Assembly (NCBI GenBank): GCA_018713405.1
Contig: DVOR01000125.1
Location: 1 to 28,894 of the forward strand
Direction: 5' to 3'
DNA length: 28,894 nucleotides
Origin: Candidatus Spyradenecus faecavium
GTDB taxonomy: Bacteria; Verrucomicrobiota; Kiritimatiellia; RFP12; DVOR01
The stretch's first letter is position 1. Each line of letters opens with the position of its first letter. Under the pieces are notes generated by a model. It worked only from the letters and a program-made list of their open reading frames with translations. It did not search any database and was not told the DNA's origin. Shown here in pieces: positions 24,035 to 28,894 of the stretch. The translations under genes and the position numbers were made by a program.

Positions 24035-25213
24035 ATGCAGAATCAGGAAGTCTACGACGAACTCGTCGCCAAGTTCGAGGCCAAGTACGGCCAGAAGCCC
24101 CAGATCGTCGCCTACGCCCCCGGCCGCATCGAGGTGCTCGGCAACCACACCGACTACAACGAAGGCTACGTCTTCTCCGCCGCCATCGACAAGGGCACCT
24201 TCTTCGCCGTGAGTCCCTCCGCCGACGACACCTGCGAGCTTACCGCCGCCGACCTGATGGAGACCGCCAAGTTCACCACCTCCACCTGTGCTCCCGCCAA
24301 GGAGATGACCTGGCAGAACTACGTCAACGGCACCTTCAACTGGCTCTTCGACGGCAATCCCGCCGCCGCCCCCCACGGTTGGAAGGGCATGTTCCTGGGC
24401 AACATCCCCCTCGGCGCCGGCCTCTCCTCCTCCGCCGCCCTTGAGATGTGCACCGTCCTCGCCCTCGCCAAGCTCTACGGCATCGAGAAGGACAAGACCA
24501 CCATGGCCAAGATCGGCCAGAAGGCCGAGCACACCTTCGCCGGCTGCCCCTGCGGCCTCCTCGACCAGGCCTCGTCCATGTACGGCCAGGAGGGTGGCCT
24601 CGTCAAGAGCGACTTCCGCACCAACGTCTTCGAGACCGTCCCCATGGGCCCCGCCGTCTCCTTCATGATGGTCAAGTCCAACGCCAAGCACGCCCTTGTC
24701 GACGGCGCCTACGCCTCCCGCCGCAAAGCCTGCGAGGACGCCGCCGCGCACTTCGCCAAGGTCCTCCGCAAGCCCGTCACCCACCTGCGCGACGTGACGA
24801 TGGCCGAGTGGGTGCTCTACCGCGACGGCCTCGACGAGACCACCGCCAAGCGCGCCGTCCACCCCATCGGCGAGGATGAGCGCGTCCTCCAGGGCACCGC
24901 CCTCCTCGAGAAGGGCGACGTCAAGGACTTCGGCGCCCTGATGTTCGACTCCCACGAGTCCAGCCGCCACTGGTTCGAGAACTCCTGCGAGGAGCTCGAC
25001 CTCATCGTCGACACCGCCAAGACCATCCCCGAGGTCTACGGCGCCCGCCTCTCCGGCGGCGGCTTCGGCGGCAGCTGCTGCCTCCTGGTCGACCCCACCG
25101 CCGCCGACAAGATCGCGGCCACCATCACCGCGGCCTACAAGGCCAAGTTCGGCGATGAGCCCGTCTGCCAGCTCATCAAGCCCTCCCAGGGCGCCCACAT
25201 CGTCCAGGGCTGA
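24035..25213 (+). CDS. galK: Galactokinase
   Basis: Phosphorylates alpha-D-galactose to galactose 1-phosphate, the first committed Leloir step. 392 residues. The three GHMP motifs are present: APGRIEVLGNHTDYNEG (28-44), PLGAGLSSSAALE (125-137) and LSGGGFGGSC near residue 345. The catalytic Asp is D177 in GLLDQASSMYG. Motif 1 reads GNHTDY where many galactokinases have GEHTDY, a variant in a sugar-binding loop that may change specificity slightly. AAAGG lies 8 bases before the ATG. It is the last gene of the operon; galT and galE are not here. Confidence 0.97.
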   Translation: MQNQEVYDELVAKFEAKYGQKPQIVAYAPGRIEVLGNHTDYNEGYVFSAAIDKGTFFAVSPSADDTCELTAADLMETAKFTTSTCAPAKEMTWQNYVNGTFNWLFDGNPAAAPHGWKGMFLGNIPLGAGLSSSAALEMCTVLALAKLYGIEKDKTTMAKIGQKAEHTFAGCPCGLLDQASSMYGQEGGLVKSDFRTNVFETVPMGPAVSFMMVKSNAKHALVDGAYASRRKACEDAAAHFAKVLRKPVTHLRDVTMAEWVLYRDGLDETTAKRAVHPIGEDERVLQGTALLEKGDVKDFGALMFDSHESSRHWFENSCEELDLIVDTAKTIPEVYGARLSGGGFGGSCCLLVDPTAADKIAATITAAYKAKFGDEPVCQLIKPSQGAHIVQG

Positions 25214-25244
25214 TCCAACCACCCCTCTCCTCACAACCCCACCC

Positions 25245-25274
25245 AGCCCCGCCGGGATTCCCGGCGGGGCTTTT
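25245..25274 (+). terminator. Rho-independent terminator of the galactose operon
   Basis: A perfect 12-bp stem (AGCCCCGCCGGG with CCCGGCGGGGCT) with a 3-base loop runs into TTTT, 31 bases after the galK stop. Confidence 0.93.
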
Positions 25275-25296
25275 CGCCGCGTTCGCGCGGCGGATG

Positions 25297-25305
25297 TGGT
25301 ATACT
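25297..25305 (+). promoter_or_regulatory. pyrEp: Extended -10 promoter of pyrE
   Basis: TGG directly before TATACT is an extended -10; no good -35 is seen. The start is predicted near 25312, giving a leader of about 19 bases to the ATG at 25331. Confidence 0.55.
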
Positions 25306-25330
25306 GTCACCATTAATGAAAGGGACGTCC

Positions 25331-25906
25331 ATGACCGACGATGAAGTGCTCGCTGTCTTCAAGGAGACGAAGGCCCTGTTGGAGGGCCACTTCGAGCTCC
25401 GCTCCAAGCTCCATTCCGACCGTTACTTCCAGTGCGCCGAGGTGCTGCGCTGGCCCCACCACGCCCAGGCCCTCTGCTCCGAGCTCGTGCGCCGCATGAA
25501 GGCCGAGGCCGACATCGGCCCCGTCGACGGCGTCATCTCCCCGGCCCTGGGCGGCATCCTCGTCGGCCACGAGGTCGCCAAGGCCCTGGGCACGCAGTGC
25601 GTCTTCGCCGAGAAGAACGCCGAGGGCGCCCTCACCATGCGCCGCTTCAAGCTCCTCCCCGGCCAGCGCTACGTCGTCGCCGAGGACGTCATCACCCGCG
25701 GCGGCCGCGTCCAGGAGACCATCGACATCGTCAAGGCCGCCGGCGCCGAGGTCGCCGCCGTCCTCGTCCTGGTCGACCGCTCCGGCGGCAAGGCCAAGTT
25801 CCCTTATCCCACCTTCGCCCTGCTCCACATCGAGCCCGTCACCTGGGAGCCCGCCGAGTGCCCGCTCTGCAAGGCCGGCGAGCCCTTCGTCCATCCCGGT
25901 TCGTAA
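25331..25906 (+). CDS. pyrE: Orotate phosphoribosyltransferase
   Basis: Joins orotate to PRPP to give orotidine 5'-phosphate in pyrimidine synthesis. 191 residues. The PRPP loop is VVAEDVITRGGR (115-126), preceded by SPALGGILVGHEVA (70-83), the usual loop I. The tail ECPLCKAGEPFVHPGS matches the Cys-containing end found in one bacterial OPRT branch. I choose the ATG at 25331, with AAAGGGA upstream. An in-frame ATG at 25316 would leave only about four bases of leader. It appears to be a single-gene unit with its own promoter. Confidence 0.95.
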   Translation: MTDDEVLAVFKETKALLEGHFELRSKLHSDRYFQCAEVLRWPHHAQALCSELVRRMKAEADIGPVDGVISPALGGILVGHEVAKALGTQCVFAEKNAEGALTMRRFKLLPGQRYVVAEDVITRGGRVQETIDIVKAAGAEVAAVLVLVDRSGGKAKFPYPTFALLHIEPVTWEPAECPLCKAGEPFVHPGS

Positions 25907-25907
25907 A

Positions 25908-26071
25908 GGGGCGGCGTTGCCGCCCCAGAGAACAGAGCGCGCCCCTGCGGGGTGACGGCCAGGTCTTATGACCCACCATCCTCTGCCCTCGCTCAAACAG
26001 TCTGAACGGTCAGCTGTTTGACGCCCGCTTGCGGGCGTTCCGTTCTCTGTTTTCTGTTCTCTGTTCTCCCC
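25908..26071. repeat. Structured intergenic element with several hairpins and distant inverted ends
   Basis: Between pyrE and the ABC ATPase gene lie four stem-loops: GGGGCGGC/GCCGCCCC (25908-25926), CCCC/GGGG near 25941, CAAACAG-CTGA/TCAG-CTGTTTG (25994-26020, one bulge) and ACGCCCGC/GCGGGCGT (26021-26038). CAGAGAACAG (25926-25935) recurs inverted as CTGTTCTCTG (26054-26063), inside a run of related TCTGTT repeats. No long T tract follows the first hairpin. The layout recalls a small non-autonomous repeat element or a processed leader; neither can be settled here. Confidence 0.45.
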
Positions 26072-26095
26072 ACTCCTCCCCCCGCCTCCACGGTT

Positions 26096-27169
<1,074 letters not shown>

Positions 27170-27173
27170 ATTG

Positions 27174-27182
27174 TGCTATCAT
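27174..27182 (+). promoter_or_regulatory. Possible extended -10 promoter of the rubredoxin gene
   Basis: TGC followed by TATCAT starts 4 bases after the ABC ATPase stop; no clear -35. It would give a leader of about 25 bases containing the AAAGGAA site. Confidence 0.4.
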
Positions 27183-27213
27183 ACCCCTTAGTCACAACCG
27201 AAAGGAACCCACC

Positions 27214-27351
27214 ATGAAGTACGTCTGCCAAGTCTGCGGCTACGTCTACGACCCCGCCGAGAACGACAACATCCCCTTCGACCAGCTCCCCGATGACTGG
27301 GTCTGCCCCACCTGCGGCGTCGGTAAGGCCGACTTCGCCCCCGCGGAGTGA
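27214..27351 (+). CDS. Rubredoxin, short 45-residue form
   Basis: Small iron protein that carries single electrons, often in oxygen or peroxide detoxification in anaerobes. The two iron-binding pairs are CQVCG (Cys5, Cys8) and CPTCG (Cys31, Cys34), with the typical GYVYDPAE, PDDWVCP and VGKADF surroundings. Classical rubredoxins have 52-54 residues; here the loop between GYVYDPAE and PDDW is shortened, as in the 45-residue Desulfovibrio desulfuricans protein. AAAGGAA lies 7 bases before the ATG. No partner reductase, rubrerythrin or desulfoferrodoxin gene is nearby. Confidence 0.97.
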   Translation: MKYVCQVCGYVYDPAENDNIPFDQLPDDWVCPTCGVGKADFAPAE

Positions 27352-27369
27352 GCCCCGAGGGAACGCAAC

Positions 27370-27397
27370 AAGAGGCCCCCGCCCGGGGGCCTCTTTT
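27370..27397. terminator. Terminator between convergent rubredoxin and rarA
   Basis: An 11-bp stem (AAGAGGCCCCC with GGGGGCCTCTT), loop GCCC, running into TTTT on the plus strand. On the minus strand it is followed by CTTGTTG, a poorer U tract, so it may serve both genes. Confidence 0.88.
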
Positions 27398-27406
27398 CGT
27401 TTGGGG

Positions 27407-28759
27407 TCAGCCCTCCGCCGGCGTGCCGCCGCCGGCCTTCCGCGCGTTGAGCCAGGCCAGCCGCTTGGCGATGGTGTCCTCGTAGCCCGCCGCCTTCGGG
27501 CGGTAGTAGGTCTTCGGTACGGTGAGGTACGCCTGGGCCACGGCGGTGTCCGCGAAATCGTGCGGGTACTTGTAGGCCGGCGCCTCACCCTTTCCCTCCG
27601 CCTTCACATGGACGTTCTTCAGGTGCTCCGGCACCGGCTGCACCCGCCCGGAGCGGACGTCCGCGGCGGCCTCGTCCAGCGCCAGGTAGGCCGCGTTGGA
27701 TTTCGGCGCCGAGGCCAGATAGGTCGTGGCCTGGGCCAGGTTGATCCGCGCTTCGGGCATCCCCACGAACTCCACCGCCTGCATGGCCGCCACCGCCACC
27801 GTCAGCCCGCGCGGGTCAGCGTTGCCGATGTCCTCCGAGGCCGAGATGACCAGCCGCCGCGCGATGAACCGCGGGTCCTCGCCCCCCTCCAGCATCTTGG
27901 CCAGCCAATAGACCGCCGCGTCGGGGTCCGACCCGCGGATGGACTTGATGAAGGCGGAGATGGTGTCGTAGTGTTGATCCTCGTCCTTGTCGTAGGCGAT
28001 GACGCGCCGCTGGACGCACTCGGCCATGACCTCCGGCGTCACCACGATGCGCCCATCCGCCCCCGGCGGCGTGGAGCGCACCGCGATTTCCAGCGCCGTC
28101 AAGGCCCGCCGCGCGTCGCCGTCGCACACCTGCGCCAGGAAGTCCGCCGCCTCCGGCTCGAGCGTCGCGTTCGCGTCGCCAAGCCCCCGCTCGCGGTCGG
28201 CCAACGCCCGCGCCAGCACCGTCTTGACCGCCGCCGCGTCGAGCGCGTGCAGCTCGAAGACAAGCGAGCGCGAGACCAACGGGGTGTTGATGAAGATGCC
28301 GGGATTGTGCGTGGTGGCCCCGATGAGCGTCACCGTGCCATCCTCGATGTAGGGCAGCAGGACGTCCTGCTGGGACTTGTTGAACCGGTGGATCTCGTCC
28401 ACGAAGAGGACCGTGCCGATGTGGCCGCGCACCTCGCGCGCCCGCTCGCACACCGCCCGCAACTGCGCGACGTTGCTCGTGACGCCGCTCGTGCGCTCGA
28501 ACCGACGGTGCGTCGTCCGGGCGATGACCTCGGCCAGCGTCGTCTTGCCCGTTCCCGGCGGCCCATAGAAGATCAGGTTCGTGAACCGGTCACTCTCGAT
28601 CACGCGCCGCAACAACCTCCCCGGCGCCAACAGATGGTCCTGCCCGACGATTTCCTCCAGGGTGCGCGGCCGCATCCGCGCCGGCAACGGCCCCAACTTC
28701 GCCGGGTCCACCCGCTCGGCCTCCCGCCCCTCATCCTCACGCTCAAACAAATCGTCCAT
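27407..28759 (-). CDS. rarA: Replication-associated recombination protein A (AAA+ ATPase)
   Basis: AAA+ ATPase of the RarA/MgsA/WRNIP1 family, related to clamp-loader subunits and acting at stalled replication forks. 450 residues. Walker A GPPGTGKT (66-73), Walker B LFVDEIHRFNK (118-128), sensor 1 GATTHNP (147-153), and the C-terminal signature run ISASEDIGNADP, followed by LAQATTYLASAPKSNAAY. The start is the ATG at 28759 (MDDLFER); a GTG six codons upstream lies inside the predicted -10 element. Only 6 bases separate TATAAT from the ATG, so the transcript is probably leaderless. The gene faces the rubredoxin gene tail to tail. Confidence 0.96.
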   Translation of the reverse strand: MDDLFEREDEGREAERVDPAKLGPLPARMRPRTLEEIVGQDHLLAPGRLLRRVIESDRFTNLIFYGPPGTGKTTLAEVIARTTHRRFERTSGVTSNVAQLRAVCERAREVRGHIGTVLFVDEIHRFNKSQQDVLLPYIEDGTVTLIGATTHNPGIFINTPLVSRSLVFELHALDAAAVKTVLARALADRERGLGDANATLEPEAADFLAQVCDGDARRALTALEIAVRSTPPGADGRIVVTPEVMAECVQRRVIAYDKDEDQHYDTISAFIKSIRGSDPDAAVYWLAKMLEGGEDPRFIARRLVISASEDIGNADPRGLTVAVAAMQAVEFVGMPEARINLAQATTYLASAPKSNAAYLALDEAAADVRSGRVQPVPEHLKNVHVKAEGKGEAPAYKYPHDFADTAVAQAYLTVPKTYYRPKAAGYEDTIAKRLAWLNARKAGGGTPAEG

Positions 28760-28765
28760 GCCCCC

Positions 28766-28774
28766 ATTATACCA
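28766..28774 (-). promoter_or_regulatory. rarAp: Extended -10 promoter of rarA
   Basis: On the minus strand TGG precedes a perfect TATAAT; no good -35. After TATAAT come six bases (GGGGGC) and then the start ATG, putting the expected transcription start at or beside the A of the start codon. Confidence 0.65.
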
Positions 28775-28828
28775 CACGCCCCGGCGACGTCCGATACAAA
28801 TACCATATATTCAGTTGTCAAAGATCAG

Positions 28829-28856
28829 GCGTGGGTGCTTGATGAACACACCACGC
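28829..28856. other. Imperfect hairpin at the right edge
   Basis: GCGTGG(G)TG pairs with CACCACGC across an 11-base loop with one bulged G. The rest of 28775-28894 is AT-richer and carries a lone TTGACA on the minus strand (28816-28821) without a good -10. No gene is seen here. Confidence 0.3.
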
Positions 28857-28894
28857 ACCCTTGCCAAAGACCTGTCATTTGACTTCTCTAATTC

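Noticed and set aside
24029..25234. A 401-codon minus-strand frame opposite galK
   Set aside because: It is Gly/Val/Asp-rich low complexity and fully mirrors galactokinase.
28793..28821. A second promoter for rarA using TTGACA at 28816-28821 on the minus strand
   Set aside because: At 16-18 bases spacing the -10 would be TTGTAT or TGTATC, poor matches; the extended -10 nearer the gene is better.
27293..28882. A 529-codon plus-strand frame opposite rarA
   Set aside because: It is Arg/His/Pro-rich, begins inside the rubredoxin gene and mirrors rarA codons; an artefact of composition.

Overview
The window is GC-rich DNA from a Gram-negative, probably anaerobic bacterium. The signs are a lipoprotein and several signal peptides, a small rubredoxin, and a full F-type ATP synthase operon beside galactoside-use genes. 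The style (GH2 enzyme with an F5/8C tail, FucP/GluP-type sugar porter, very high third-position GC) would fit a gut member of the PVC group such as Kiritimatiellota or another verrucomicrobial relative. That placement is inference; no rRNA or marker gene here decides it.

Layout. (1) 1-2914: a LacZ-type GH2 beta-galactosidase cut by the left edge, closed by a strong terminator. (2) 3251-9639, minus strand: a complete canonical F1Fo ATP synthase operon, atpB-E-F-H-A-G-D-C, with its own promoter and terminator. (3) 9640-10314: a long non-coding stretch with a 14-bp palindrome, an array of four 22-bp pseudo-palindromic units, and a promoter whose spacer contains ten consecutive G residues. (4) 10315-21242, plus strand: seven tightly packed genes, none named beyond domain level. 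They are a secreted helical-repeat protein, a BspA-like LRR protein fused to a polytopic membrane domain, a single-pass anchored protein, a secreted coiled-coil protein, an ABCG-like ATPase, its permease with a very large loop, and a lipoprotein. (5) 21419-25274: a galactose operon of galM, a GluP-type porter and galK. (6) 25297-28774: pyrE, a structured intergenic element, a UgpC/MalK-type sugar ABC ATPase, a 45-residue rubredoxin, and convergent rarA.

How it works together. The beta-galactosidase would release galactose, which the porter, mutarotase and galactokinase would bring in and phosphorylate; galT and galE are not in the window. The ATPase/permease pair of region 4 overlaps by 4 bp, and every other product of that locus is predicted to be exported or membrane-anchored. 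It therefore looks like one envelope machine (transport, surface assembly or sensing). I recognise no described system with this composition, and it is the best candidate for something new. Its codon use is visibly less biased (many TTG Leu and mixed third positions) than the flanking atp and gal genes. The G10 tract in its promoter spacer is the classic layout for phase variation by slipped-strand mispairing.

No tRNA, rRNA, CRISPR array, transposase or integrase gene was seen.
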